A DNA stretch of 22,341 bases from an uncultured Novosphingobium sp. (GTDB taxonomy: Bacteria > Pseudomonadota > Alphaproteobacteria > Sphingomonadales > Sphingomonadaceae): contig CAMPIM010000063.1 of the NCBI GenBank assembly GCA_946886365.1, forward strand, positions 1 to 22,341, read 5' to 3'. Each line of letters starts with the position of its first letter. The stretch's first letter is position 1. Below, one piece after another: positions 1-8,403 of the stretch. The notes beneath the pieces were generated by a model. It ran no database searches. It was not told where the DNA came from and saw nothing but the letters and a program-made list of their open reading frames with translations. Position numbers and translations under genes: made by a program.

Positions 1-46
1 GAGCAGGGAAGGCCCCTCCCAAAATAGGAAACCCCCGAAAACGCGT

Positions 47-1363
47 TCAATTCGCCATTTCATTCATGACTTTGACCGGCGGCACGATCGTCACCGTCTC
101 AAACCGCTCCTTCCGCCGCACTCCGTTCAGCGGTGGCGGAACATTCACCTGCTCGACCGGCACCCGCTGCCGCATGCATTCTCCCTTGTTCTCCCGCGCC
201 GTCTGCCCACAATTCCACAAGGCCCGCTGCAATCCCGTCCCGCTATTGTGAATATAGGCAAAGCTCATGCTTTCCATCTGATCCCCCGACAGCGGAAACC
301 CGGTAGGAGCGCTCCCCGCTCGCCAGGCCATGATCCGACACTCCGGCCGCCCCGCGCAGAAAGTCTGCGCCATCACCGGCCAGTTGTCCGGCGCCGTCCC
401 CTTGCCAAGTTCCACCAGAAAGCTCCGCGCGCCCCGCGCGATCGCGATCAACCTAACGCCGCCCATTATTCGGCCCAGCGAGTCCGCGCCGATCGCCTCT
501 TGCGGCTTGGCTGTCAAAGCCGCCAGACTGCTCCCACCCGGCGCCAGAACGCCCGGCGCCTCGCTGCTCCCGTCCTGATGCGCCATGGACAGTCGGGCGA
601 TCCGCGCAATCACCGGCTCCACACTATCCCGCGCCAACCGGAAAGCGGGCGGCGTTCCCCACCATCCCCGCCAGCGGAAGAAAAGGTGCGTCCCCACCGC
701 CGTGATCTTGTCCAGGCTCCCGCTCCAGTAGGGGACAACCCAATCCGTATGATAATGGGTGGCATAGCCGACGGGCTTGAACACCTCGCCCGCCAACGCA
801 GCCTTCGCGATGTCCCGCGCTCTGTTCCATGCCTCTTCCCCAGGCGTCCGCGCCAGCGCGCCATCGCAGGTGAAAGTGAACTGACAGCCGGTCGATCGTT
901 CCTGCCCCTGAAACACGACCCCGCACACCGTTTTGGGGAAAGCGGGGTGCCGAACCCGGTTCAGCACCACCTGCGCCACCGCTCGCTCGCCCACCGCGTC
1001 ATCGCCCGCTTCGTAAAGCTGCGAGGCCGCCAGGCAGTCCGTGGCCCGCGCCAGGTCGCTTTCCGAGACAGTTAACACAAATGGCCGCGCTGCCGGGTTG
1101 GGGAGCCGCGAGAAAGGCACGGCCCCGTTGAACGCCCGAGCCTGATCACGATCCAGCGTGTAAAGTTCCACTGGCTGCACAACGGGTGCCGCGGTGGTCG
1201 GCCGCTTCATCAGCGCGCGCTGCACCAGTGCGGACCGTGCCGCACCGGCAGCAGGCGCCCGTGCATCCCACCGCGCCACCAGCGCAGGCAAACCGGCAAA
1301 TAGCAGGAGCCAGATCAGCCACATCGCGCGATGTGGCTGGCTGCTGGTAGAAGCGTCGATCAT
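47..1363 (-). CDS. SleB/CwlJ-family cell wall hydrolase
   Basis: Predicted peptidoglycan hydrolase of the Hydrolase_2 (SleB/CwlJ) family, 438 aa, probably anchored in the inner membrane and facing the periplasm. A single hydrophobic segment lies at about residues 14-31, followed by an Ala/Pro-rich linker. The catalytic domain spans about 100-240: LAASQLYEAG (111-120) holds the presumed catalytic Glu118, and the typical ATHYHT stretch is at 201-206. About 195 further residues carry several Cys (FCAGRPEC, WNCGQ, GECMRQ) and are not explained by the hydrolase domain; they may form a disulfide-bonded accessory region. It starts 18 nt after the cysK stop and is likely the last gene of an MFS-cysK-hydrolase unit. 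The chosen ATG has AGGA directly abutting it, so a start at 1324 is possible but has no better ribosome site. In sporeformers the family acts in germination; in Gram-negatives its role is general wall turnover. Confidence 0.85.
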   Translation of the reverse strand: MIDASTSSQPHRAMWLIWLLLFAGLPALVARWDARAPAAGAARSALVQRALMKRPTTAAPVVQPVELYTLDRDQARAFNGAVPFSRLPNPAARPFVLTVSESDLARATDCLAASQLYEAGDDAVGERAVAQVVLNRVRHPAFPKTVCGVVFQGQERSTGCQFTFTCDGALARTPGEEAWNRARDIAKAALAGEVFKPVGYATHYHTDWVVPYWSGSLDKITAVGTHLFFRWRGWWGTPPAFRLARDSVEPVIARIARLSMAHQDGSSEAPGVLAPGGSSLAALTAKPQEAIGADSLGRIMGGVRLIAIARGARSFLVELGKGTAPDNWPVMAQTFCAGRPECRIMAWRAGSAPTGFPLSGDQMESMSFAYIHNSGTGLQRALWNCGQTARENKGECMRQRVPVEQVNVPPPLNGVRRKERFETVTIVPPVKVMNEMAN

Positions 1364-1381
1364 TCCTGACCCTGCGCCGTC

Positions 1382-2311
1382 CTATTCGGGCAGGAAGTCA
1401 GGCACCGACAGATAGCGTTCACCAGTATCATAGTTGAAGCCCAGAACGCGGCTGCCGGGCGAAAGCTCCTTCAGCTTCTGCGCAATCGCGGCCAGTGTTG
1501 CGCCGGACGAGATGCCGACAAGCATGCCTTCCTCTCGCGCCGCGCGGCGGGCATATTCCTTGGCATCGGCCGGATCGACCTGGATCACGCCGTCCAGCAA
1601 CTGTGTGTGCAGGTTTGCGGGGATGAAGCCAGCGCCGATACCTTGAATGGGGTGGGGACCCGGCTGTCCACCGCTGATGACTGGCGAAAGGGTAGGCTCA
1701 ACCGCATAGACCTTCAGATTGGGCCACAGCTTCTTAAGTACCTCGGCAACACCCGTGATGTGACCGCCCGTGCCGACCCCGGTAATCAGAGCATCAAGCG
1801 GGCTGTCCGCAAAATCTGTCGCGATCTCCTGCGCGGTCGTGCGAACATGCACGTCGATATTCGCGGCATTTTCAAACTGTTGCGGCATCCAGGAATTGGG
1901 CGTTTGCTCGATCAGCTCCAGCGCGCGTTCAATCGCGCCCTTCATGCCCTTCTCGCGAGGAGTCAGGTCAAAGGATGCGCCATAAGCCAGCATCAACCGG
2001 CGCCGCTCCACCGACATGCTTTCCGGCATGACGAGGATGAGCTTGTACCCCTTCACCGCCGCGACCATGGCCAGGCCAACGCCCGTATTGCCAGACGTCG
2101 GCTCGATGATGGTTCCGCCGGGTTTCAGATCGCCCGACTCCTCGGCGGCCTCGATCATCGCAAGCGCGATACGGTCCTTGATCGATCCGCCCGGGTTGGA
2201 GCGTTCCGATTTGATCCAGACTTCGGTGCCCTCAGGCGCGTCTGCAAACAGGCGGCTCACCTGAATATGCGGCGTGTTGCCGATGGTTTCGAGAATATTG
2301 GCAGCTTTCAT
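1382..2311 (-). CDS. cysK: Cysteine synthase A (O-acetylserine sulfhydrylase)
   Basis: PLP enzyme that makes L-cysteine from O-acetyl-L-serine and sulfide in the cytoplasm, the last step of sulfur assimilation. At 309 aa it has the usual CysK length. NPGGSIKDR (39-47) supplies the PLP Schiff-base lysine Lys45. [10 protein letters not shown] (71-80) is the substrate-binding loop, [10 protein letters not shown] is the phosphate-binding glycine loop, and GISSGAT near the C-terminus supplies the Ser contacting the pyridine ring. The ATG overlaps the stop of the upstream MFS gene (ATGA), suggesting translational coupling; GGAGAAGG lies upstream as a ribosome site. Pairing with an MFS exporter suggests, by inference only, export of cysteine or a related metabolite. 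CysM or cystathionine beta-synthase-like paralogues are less likely given length and motifs. Confidence 0.95.
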   Translation of the reverse strand: MKAANILETIGNTPHIQVSRLFADAPEGTEVWIKSERSNPGGSIKDRIALAMIEAAEESGDLKPGGTIIEPTSGNTGVGLAMVAAVKGYKLILVMPESMSVERRRLMLAYGASFDLTPREKGMKGAIERALELIEQTPNSWMPQQFENAANIDVHVRTTAQEIATDFADSPLDALITGVGTGGHITGVAEVLKKLWPNLKVYAVEPTLSPVISGGQPGPHPIQGIGAGFIPANLHTQLLDGVIQVDPADAKEYARRAAREEGMLVGISSGATLAAIAQKLKELSPGSRVLGFNYDTGERYLSVPDFLPE

Positions 2312-3612
2312 TTGGCCTTCTCCTGGCTAATCTCGGCCTCCCTTAAGTCGGGTGGGTCAAAGGTACGTGCAAGGCGCAATTCGGGAAAGAGCCGCGCCCA
2401 TAAAATTGTGATGACTATAGCGCCTATCCCGCCGCCAATCACGGCCGCAACGGGGCCAACCAGCGCGGCGAGGAAGCCTGACTCGGCTTCCCCCAATTCG
2501 TTCGACGCCGAGATGGTGAGTTGTGACAGGCTGGATACCCGGCCCCGCATCGCATCGGGCGTGTGAAGCTGGATCAGCGACTGGCGCACGTAAACAGACA
2601 CCATGTCCGCAGCGCCCAGCAGCACCAGCGCACCTATGCCGATCTCCATGGCAATATTGCGGGGAATGAAGGCAGTGGCGCCAAACAGGATCGTCGACAG
2701 CCCGAAGATCATGACGGCGCCCAGCATCTTCAATCCGACCTCTGATCGCATGGGTCGAAAGGAGAAGAAAAGCGCGACGATGGCCGCTCCGATAGCGGGA
2801 GACGCGGCCAGATGTCCCAGCCCCGCCGATCCAACCTTCAATATGTCGCGTGCGTAGACAGGCAAAAGCGCCGTCGCTCCTGCCAGCAGCACCGCGAACA
2901 GGTCCAGAGTGATGGTGGCCAGCACGAGCCGGTTCGATCGCACATAGGTCCAGCCGTCAAGCATCTGCCGGACCGGGTGACGGCTTGTGTCGCGGGGCGG
3001 CTGTTTGACTGGGCCGATCAGCAACATGCCCCAAAGGGCGATCGTGAACAGAAGCGATGTAAGAGCATAAGCGCCCCAGGGCGTCATGGCGTAGACATAG
3101 CCACCTAAGGCGGGACCGATGATCATCCCTGCCTGCCATGCAACGCTGGACAGCGCGATCGCATTGGGCAGCACGTCGCGCGGCACTAGGTTGGGCGCCA
3201 AGGCGCTGTAGGCAGGCCCATTGAACGCGCGCGTAATTCCCACCACGCCGGCGATGCCAAAAATCAGGGGCAGGCTCACCCAGCCTTCATAGGTTGCAAA
3301 AGCCAGCAATCCCGACGCTGCCATGAGCAGTGCCAAGGTCAGGCGCGCAATGGCGCGGCGGTCGAAATGATCCGCGACCCAACCGGTAAGCGGGGTCAGA
3401 AAGAAAAGAGGCACGAACTGCGCCAACCCGATCAGGCCGAGCTGAGCGGCGGCGCCCGACGTGCTCATGCTTTCGCGTGCGATATTGTACGCCTGCCACC
3501 CAAGCACGGTCATCATGCCATATTGGGCCAGTACGCCCGCCAGCCGCCCCATCAGATAGGCGCGGAAATCGCCGAAGCGCAGCGGGTGACGGGAGTCGGC
3601 GGGGGCCTTCAT
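2308..3612 (-). CDS. MFS transporter, EntS-like (MFS_3 type) exporter
   Basis: Inner-membrane major facilitator permease of 434 aa with about twelve hydrophobic segments. The loop between segments 2 and 3 has the MFS signature in the form [14 protein letters not shown], and [15 protein letters not shown] fits the central cytoplasmic loop. Overall it resembles the EntS/MFS_3 branch, which exports siderophores or other small molecules; the substrate cannot be read from the sequence. Its stop overlaps the cysK start by 4 nt. The start is supported by AAGGA 6 nt before the ATG. No siderophore biosynthesis genes are present in the window, so enterobactin export should not be assumed. Confidence 0.85.
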   Translation of the reverse strand: MKAPADSRHPLRFGDFRAYLMGRLAGVLAQYGMMTVLGWQAYNIARESMSTSGAAAQLGLIGLAQFVPLFFLTPLTGWVADHFDRRAIARLTLALLMAASGLLAFATYEGWVSLPLIFGIAGVVGITRAFNGPAYSALAPNLVPRDVLPNAIALSSVAWQAGMIIGPALGGYVYAMTPWGAYALTSLLFTIALWGMLLIGPVKQPPRDTSRHPVRQMLDGWTYVRSNRLVLATITLDLFAVLLAGATALLPVYARDILKVGSAGLGHLAASPAIGAAIVALFFSFRPMRSEVGLKMLGAVMIFGLSTILFGATAFIPRNIAMEIGIGALVLLGAADMVSVYVRQSLIQLHTPDAMRGRVSSLSQLTISASNELGEAESGFLAALVGPVAAVIGGGIGAIVITILWARLFPELRLARTFDPPDLREAEISQEKAK

Positions 3613-3718
3613 ATGATTTCCTTACCGCCTGCACCGCATTACGCAATTACAGCGGTAGAGAATGGCAAAAGCAGTTTTTGCAGCCGCGAAACTCTCGCTT
3701 TCGTCCCCCCTCGTTATT

Positions 3719-4123
3719 TTAGCGGTCGGGGTCGAGCAGGATGCCGCTCACCGACCCATTGCGAACCGAGCAAACAAAGGGAACAGACCGGCGGTCATCA
3801 GCCGTGCCGACCGCTCCTTCGACCTCCCATCCAGTCGACATGGATCTCGCTTCGACGCGACCCAATATGCGTGCACCCGGACCTGCTTCCTGACGGGCCT
3901 TGGCCGCGCAGGCATTGCGCGCTGCGGCTGCGCTATGGATGGAGCCATATCGAGGAGAGGCATAAGGTTGCCGCCTCGCGTCACGTTCCTCCTGCCGGTC
4001 ACGAACGATATCGCTGACAATTGCTGCATCGGCCGCACGGTGCAGATCGCGATAATCCTGCGCGTGGGCAGGCAAGGTAATTGTCAGGCTGATGGCGCAA
4101 ATAGCCATGTTACCGATATGCAT
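3719..4123 (-). CDS. Small exported protein of unknown function
   Basis: I do not recognise this family. The frame encodes 134 aa. A Sec signal peptide is visible: hydrophobic residues 6-18, then LPAHA before QD, so cleavage after Ala21 is likely. The mature part begins with a charged Arg/Asp/Glu-rich helix-like stretch (about 22-50). It then has two Cys (in NACAAK and PFVCSV) about 55 residues apart, which could form a disulfide, and a C-terminal half that looks like short beta strands. The start is set by AGGAGG six nt before the ATG at 4123. A longer reading from 4531 in the same frame would run through the neighbouring ATPase gene without a signal peptide and is rejected. It begins 25 nt after the DUF853 ATPase stop and is likely cotranscribed with it. 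Confidence 0.75.
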   Translation of the reverse strand: MHIGNMAICAISLTITLPAHAQDYRDLHRAADAAIVSDIVRDRQEERDARRQPYASPRYGSIHSAAAARNACAAKARQEAGPGARILGRVEARSMSTGWEVEGAVGTADDRRSVPFVCSVRNGSVSGILLDPDR

Positions 4124-4148
4124 ATCATGCCTCCTCTGCGGCTGGCCT

Positions 4149-5780
4149 TTATTTGAAAAGGCTACCCAATATGCCGCGCACAAGTTGTCCCGCCAAGCCG
4201 CCTGACGAGGAGCGGCGGCTGGTTCCTCCAAATACCGCCCGGCCGAGCTCATTGGCAACCTGCCGCCCGACCGAAGAGGCAGCCGAACGGGTGGCTGACT
4301 GAACGGCTCGGTCGAGGGCAGAGGGCTTGGCCGCCTCACGCGCGGAGGCCGCGTCGCGCCTTGCCTGCTCCTTGAGTTCTGCTTCCCGCTGTTTAGCCTC
4401 CAATTTTGCTTGCACGGCGGCGGCCTTGTCTGCTTCAGCATTCGCCTTGGCGGCCTGCGAGGCAGCAGCGGCGGCTTGACCGCGGGCGGCCAATATCTCC
4501 TCAGCGGACTCGCGATCGATCGCGTCATCATATTTGCCCGCGCATGGGGAGATGGATTGAATGATCGCCCGTTCCTTTGCGTCTACCGGCCCCAAACGTG
4601 AACGGGGCGGAGCGATCAGGGTGCGCTGGACGATGCCGGGCGAGCCATCCTCCTGAAGCAGCGAGACCAGCGCTTCGCCCACTTTCAATTCTGTGATCGC
4701 ACTTTCAACGTCCAGGTCCGGATTGACTCGGAATGTCTCGGCTGCGGCTTTTATGGCCTTTTGATCACGCGGGGTGAACGCGCGCAGCGCATGCTGAACG
4801 CGGTTGCCAAGCTGTCCCGCCACGTCTTCGGGAATGTCGATCGGGTTCTGGGTCACGAAGTAGACGCCCACGCCCTTGGAACGGATCAGCCGAACGACCT
4901 GCTCGATCTTGTCCGTCAGGGCCTTGGGAGCGTCGTCAAAAAGCAAATGCGCTTCGTCAAAGAAGAAAACCAGAACAGGCTTTTCCGGGTCTCCGACCTC
5001 GGGAAGCGTCTCGAAAAGCTCACTCAGGAGCCAGAGCAGGAAGGTCGCGTAGAGCTTGGGACTCTGCATCAGTTTGTCGGCGGCCAGAATGTTGACATAG
5101 CCGCGCCCTTGATCATCCACTTTCAGGAAGTCGTGAATGTCGAGCGCCGGTTCCCCAAAGAAATGGCCGCCGCCCTGGCTGTCCAGTTGCAGCAACTGGC
5201 GTTGGATGGTGCCGACGCTCGCCTTGGTCACATTGCCATAGCGGCTGGACAATTCGTCGGCATTTTCTGCGCAATAGGCCAGCATGGATTGGAGGTCGCC
5301 GAGATCAAGCAGCAACAGCCCTTCATCATCGGCATATCTGAACGCGATGGAGAGTACGCCCTCCTGGGTTTCGTTCAGGCCCATGAGTCGGGCCAGCAGC
5401 AGCGGACCCATTTCGCTGACCGTGGTGCGGATTGGATGTCCCTGCTCGCCATAAAGGTCCCAGAAGATCGCTGGATTGTCGGCATAGCTGTAATTTTCCA
5501 GGCCGATCTCCTTGGCGCGAGCGACCAGCTTGTCGGCGTTTTTCGCCGTCGGTGAACCAGCCATCGCGATGCCCGACAGATCACCCTTTACGTCGGCAAG
5601 AAACACCGGGACACCCAGTGCGGAAAAGCTTTCGGCGATACCTTGTAGCGTTACTGTTTTGCCAGTTCCGGTAGCGCCTGCAATCAGTCCATGACGATTG
5701 GCCCGGCGCAGGTTGAGCGTCTGTGGAATGCCGCCATCCTTGTCCGCCGCGCCAAGACCGATGAAAATGCCGTCGCTCAT
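4149..5780 (-). CDS. HerA/YjgR-type ATPase, DUF853 family
   Basis: Cytoplasmic P-loop ATPase of 543 aa in the HerA/FtsK-like group, close in layout to E. coli YjgR (DUF853). Walker A is GATGTGKT at 35-42 and Walker B is VLVFFFDE at 269-276. [13 protein letters not shown] and [16 protein letters not shown] are the sensor and arginine-finger regions typical of these hexameric motors. The C-terminal about 110 residues are Ala/Lys/Glu-rich and probably coiled coil (about 430-495), ending in a Gly/Ser-rich tail. YjgR-type proteins have no settled function; DNA pumping or an envelope-linked role are both unproven. GGGGAG lies 8 nt before the ATG. No NurA-like nuclease is adjacent, unlike archaeal HerA. 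Confidence 0.88.
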   Translation of the reverse strand: MSDGIFIGLGAADKDGGIPQTLNLRRANRHGLIAGATGTGKTVTLQGIAESFSALGVPVFLADVKGDLSGIAMAGSPTAKNADKLVARAKEIGLENYSYADNPAIFWDLYGEQGHPIRTTVSEMGPLLLARLMGLNETQEGVLSIAFRYADDEGLLLLDLGDLQSMLAYCAENADELSSRYGNVTKASVGTIQRQLLQLDSQGGGHFFGEPALDIHDFLKVDDQGRGYVNILAADKLMQSPKLYATFLLWLLSELFETLPEVGDPEKPVLVFFFDEAHLLFDDAPKALTDKIEQVVRLIRSKGVGVYFVTQNPIDIPEDVAGQLGNRVQHALRAFTPRDQKAIKAAAETFRVNPDLDVESAITELKVGEALVSLLQEDGSPGIVQRTLIAPPRSRLGPVDAKERAIIQSISPCAGKYDDAIDRESAEEILAARGQAAAAASQAAKANAEADKAAAVQAKLEAKQREAELKEQARRDAASAREAAKPSALDRAVQSATRSAASSVGRQVANELGRAVFGGTSRRSSSGGLAGQLVRGILGSLFK

Positions 5781-5817
5781 GCGTCATGCTCCCCAAAAGC
5801 GGCGGGCCGCGCCCGTC

Positions 5818-5859
5818 GGAAGTGCTGTCTTGCCACCTTAAAGGTGAGACAGGACTTCC
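5818..5859 (-). terminator. Long imperfect hairpin downstream of degP
   Basis: Inverted repeat of about 42 nt. On the plus strand the left arm GGAAGT-g-CTGTCT-tgc-CACCTT faces AAGGTG-AGACAG-g-ACTTCC: three 6-bp blocks broken by one mismatch and a 3-nt bulge, with a minimal loop. It starts 45 nt beyond the degP stop and lies before the DUF853 start, the position expected for a terminator between the two minus-strand genes. There is no T-run immediately after the stem; a smaller GC-rich stem followed by TTTT (5795-5810 region) lies just downstream. A processing or mRNA-stability structure is an alternative. Confidence 0.5.
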
Positions 5860-5903
5860 GGCAAGCGCGACCCGCTATGGTCGTCCGATGCGCTGTTGTC
5901 GGC

Positions 5904-7415
5904 TTATTTGTCCCGCAGGCGCACAGGCAAGAATACGGCAGGCTGGCCGCGACGTAGAACCTGCAACAGGATGGCATTGCGTCCTTGCGAAGACACCTGA
6001 CGCACGGCTGCGTCCAGCTCTGCCTGGCTAGCTACGGGCCGGTTGTTGGCGGTGATAATCACATCGCCCCGGCGCAGGCCCTTTGCTCCTGCGTCAGTCG
6101 AAGAATCCACCGCCGTGATCACGATTCCACGCGTATCCGCCGCAATGCCCAACTGGCGAACGATGTTGGGCGTGAGCGGAATGGCCGAAATGCCCAACGA
6201 CTGCTGCGTCGCCTGTCCGCCGCTGGATTGGTCATCCTGCTGTTGATTGAAGTCATCATCTTGCTGCTGGGCGAAGCTGTTGAGTTCATCCTCAGATGGA
6301 CGCTGGCCGACGATGGCGGTTACGGTCTGACGTTGACCATTGCGGAGCAGAACGATCGGCACGCGGGAGCCGATCGGCTGCGATGCGACGATGGACGACA
6401 GGTTCTGGTCCGGTGTCACTTCCTGCCCGGCCACGCTGACGATGACGTCGCCCGCCTTGATACCAGCGCGGTCGGCGCCCTTGCCCGGTTCGACGCCTTG
6501 GACGAATTCGCCGCGATTTTTCGCAAGACCCAGAGAATCGGCGAGGTCTTCGCCCAGCGGACTGATCTGGATCCCCAGATAACCGCGCTTGACGCTCTGC
6601 CCTCTGCGCAAGGTATCGACGATCGGCGCCGCCTGTTCGGACGGAATCGCAAAACCGATGCCAACGTTGCCGCCAGAGGGCGAAAGTATCTGGCTGTTGA
6701 TACCGATCACGTTGCCGCGCATGTCGAACATCGGGCCGCCGCTATTGCCCTGATTGATCGACGCATCGGTCTGGATGAACTTGTCATAGGTGCCGCCGGT
6801 GCCGCGATGTACCGCCGAGATGATCCCCGCCGTGACAGTGCCGGACAAGGCGAACGGGTTGCCGATGGCGATGACCCAGTCACCGACGCGCGCTTTCGTG
6901 CTGTCGCCGAACTTGACGAACGGCAACGCCTTTTTCGGCTCTATCTTCAGCACCGCGATGTCGGTCGCCGGGTCACGGCCGATCAGCTTCGCCGAATATT
7001 CCTCGCGATTGGTGAGGGTAACCGTGATCGCATCCACCGACGCGCCTTCGGCGCCTGCGGACACCACGTGATTGTTGGTGACGATATAGCCATCGGCCGA
7101 GATGATGAACCCCGAACCGAGAGATTGGGCCTGGCGGGTCTGCGGCTTGCCGCTTTGGCCCTGGCCGAACAGATCGCCAAAGGGCGTGCCAGCGAATGGG
7201 TTTTGAACCTGGACGCGCTGTCGGGTGGAAATATTTACCACCGCCGGCTGCAACTTTTCGACCATGTCGGCCAAGCTGGCAGGGGCACCTGCTGGCGCGG
7301 CGGCCTGCATGCCCTCATTTTGCGCGACTTGCGCGCCGACATTCGGGCTGGAGGTTACGGCGATGGCGGTGCCACCAAGTAGCAGGGCGCCGGTAAGGGC
7401 ATAAGCGTAACGCAC
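5904..7415 (-). CDS. degP: Do-family periplasmic serine endoprotease (DegP/HtrA-like)
   Basis: Periplasmic trypsin-like protease/chaperone that degrades misfolded envelope proteins; 503 aa, the usual size for a two-PDZ Do protease. It has an N-terminal signal sequence (about 1-29). The catalytic triad is visible as TNNHVV (His116), TDIAVLKI (Asp152) and GNSGGP (Ser225). PDZ1 covers about 275-370 and PDZ2 about 400-495, joined by a Gln/Asp-rich linker (QQQDDDFNQQQDD). The start codon is GTG (7415), with AGAGGA about 10 nt upstream. It lies behind hflK-hflC in the same direction with a 136-nt gap containing a candidate stress promoter. The symbol is generic: DegQ or MucD naming would fit equally well. 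Confidence 0.93.
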   Translation of the reverse strand: MRYAYALTGALLLGGTAIAVTSSPNVGAQVAQNEGMQAAAPAGAPASLADMVEKLQPAVVNISTRQRVQVQNPFAGTPFGDLFGQGQSGKPQTRQAQSLGSGFIISADGYIVTNNHVVSAGAEGASVDAITVTLTNREEYSAKLIGRDPATDIAVLKIEPKKALPFVKFGDSTKARVGDWVIAIGNPFALSGTVTAGIISAVHRGTGGTYDKFIQTDASINQGNSGGPMFDMRGNVIGINSQILSPSGGNVGIGFAIPSEQAAPIVDTLRRGQSVKRGYLGIQISPLGEDLADSLGLAKNRGEFVQGVEPGKGADRAGIKAGDVIVSVAGQEVTPDQNLSSIVASQPIGSRVPIVLLRNGQRQTVTAIVGQRPSEDELNSFAQQQDDDFNQQQDDQSSGGQATQQSLGISAIPLTPNIVRQLGIAADTRGIVITAVDSSTDAGAKGLRRGDVIITANNRPVASQAELDAAVRQVSSQGRNAILLQVLRRGQPAVFLPVRLRDK

Positions 7416-7491
7416 TCGTGACGGTCCTCTCGTGAACTTTGGCGAAGGAAAGGCGGGACTCTGGGTAGAGTCGGATGCGCCGCCCAGCCTT

Positions 7492-7517
7492 AACCCTCAT
7501 TGAATGAAACTGGTTCC
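7492..7517 (-). promoter_or_regulatory. Candidate EcfG-type (general stress) promoter for degP
   Basis: On the minus strand GGAAC (7517-7513) is followed after 18 nt by GTT (7494-7492), close to the alphaproteobacterial EcfG consensus of GGAAC, 16-18 nt, GTT. It sits about 77 nt before the degP GTG, a normal distance. Stress control of an envelope protease is biologically sensible. The match is short, so a chance occurrence is possible. Confidence 0.4.
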
Positions 7518-7551
7518 GAAATGATCTACAACCCTCTTCCGCATTCCACGG

Positions 7552-8403
7552 TTATCGATCCTTGCCTTGAAACTGTTTCAGAAACTCATTGTCGCGCGAC
7601 AGCACCATCGTCGTCGAGCCCGGCCGATCGGGCGCAAAGGTCAGCCTATAGGCTTGCATAGCGCGATAGAAATCGTAGAATTGCGGATCCTTGCCAAAGC
7701 TTTCCGAATAAATGCGCGCCGCATTCGCATCGGCTTCGGCGCGAATGATCTGCGCCTGCTTCGCGCCCTGAGCCCTGATCGTCAGCGCTTCCTGCTCACG
7801 GGCGGTTCGCATCCGGGTGAAAGCGCTTTCCAGCGGAGCGCCGTCGGGCAGGTCTGCCCGCTTGATCCGTACATCGACGATCTGCGCCCCATATTGACGT
7901 GCCACGCGATTGAGACCGGCCTCAATATTGTCCATGACCTGACCGCGCTCGGGCGACAGCAACGCAGCGAAAGGACGTTTGCCAAGCTCATTCCGAAGCG
8001 CCGAACCCAGGATCGGCCGCAGGGCATCGGAAACGCGCTCCTCATTCCCTGCCGCAATATACATGCGCAACGGATCGACAATCCGATAACGCGCGAAGGC
8101 GTCGACCTGCAACCGGAGTTGATCCGTCGACAGCACTTGCTGTCTTTCCATTTCGACCGACAGGACGCGCTTGTCGATCCAGACAATCTGATCGATGAAC
8201 GGCCAGCGTAATATGACGCCCGCGCCGGTCTTGCCGAACTCTTCGTTGGGGCGATAGCGGTTCACGATCTTCTTCGGATCGCCAAAGCGCACGATCACGC
8301 CCTGCTTGGTTTCGGGCACGATGGCAACGGTGCTGCCGATGAGCAGCAGCAGAGCTATGACGGATAGCGCCAAAGCGACGGGATGGCGAATAAGCGTCGG
8401 CAT
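7552..8403 (-). CDS. hflC: Protease modulator HflC
   Basis: SPFH/prohibitin-domain membrane protein that with HflK forms the large periplasmic assembly around FtsH and modulates membrane-protein degradation. The protein is 283 aa, with one N-terminal membrane segment at about residues 8-28 (LALSVIALLLLIGSTVAIV) and the SPFH domain after it, including the conserved KQGVIVRFGDPKK stretch near the membrane. A long Ala/Glu/Arg-rich helical region follows (about 195-240, with REQEALTIRAQGAKQAQIIR). The ATG overlaps the hflK stop by one base (TAATG), so translation is probably coupled and the two are made in fixed ratio. It ends 136 nt before degP, which serves the same process. Confidence 0.93.
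   Translation of the reverse strand: MPTLIRHPVALALSVIALLLLIGSTVAIVPETKQGVIVRFGDPKKIVNRYRPNEEFGKTGAGVILRWPFIDQIVWIDKRVLSVEMERQQVLSTDQLRLQVDAFARYRIVDPLRMYIAAGNEERVSDALRPILGSALRNELGKRPFAALLSPERGQVMDNIEAGLNRVARQYGAQIVDVRIKRADLPDGAPLESAFTRMRTAREQEALTIRAQGAKQAQIIRAEADANAARIYSESFGKDPQFYDFYRAMQAYRLTFAPDRPGSTTMVLSRDNEFLKQFQGKDR

Noticed and set aside
2308..3612. MFS gene as an enterobactin exporter tied to the siderophore receptor
   Set aside because: Resemblance is only at subfamily level, no siderophore synthesis genes are present, the genes are about 12 kb apart, and it is coupled to cysK.
3719..4531. Long version (270 aa) of the small exported protein
   Set aside because: The extra 136 residues are an alternate-frame reading of the ATPase C-terminus, while the ATG at 4123 has AGGAGG and begins a proper signal peptide.
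5985..7382. Open frame of 465 codons on the plus strand opposite degP
   Set aside because: It is antisense to an unmistakable protease gene, has low-complexity Arg/Asp/Ala composition and no recognisable motif; GC-rich genes commonly leave the opposite frame open.
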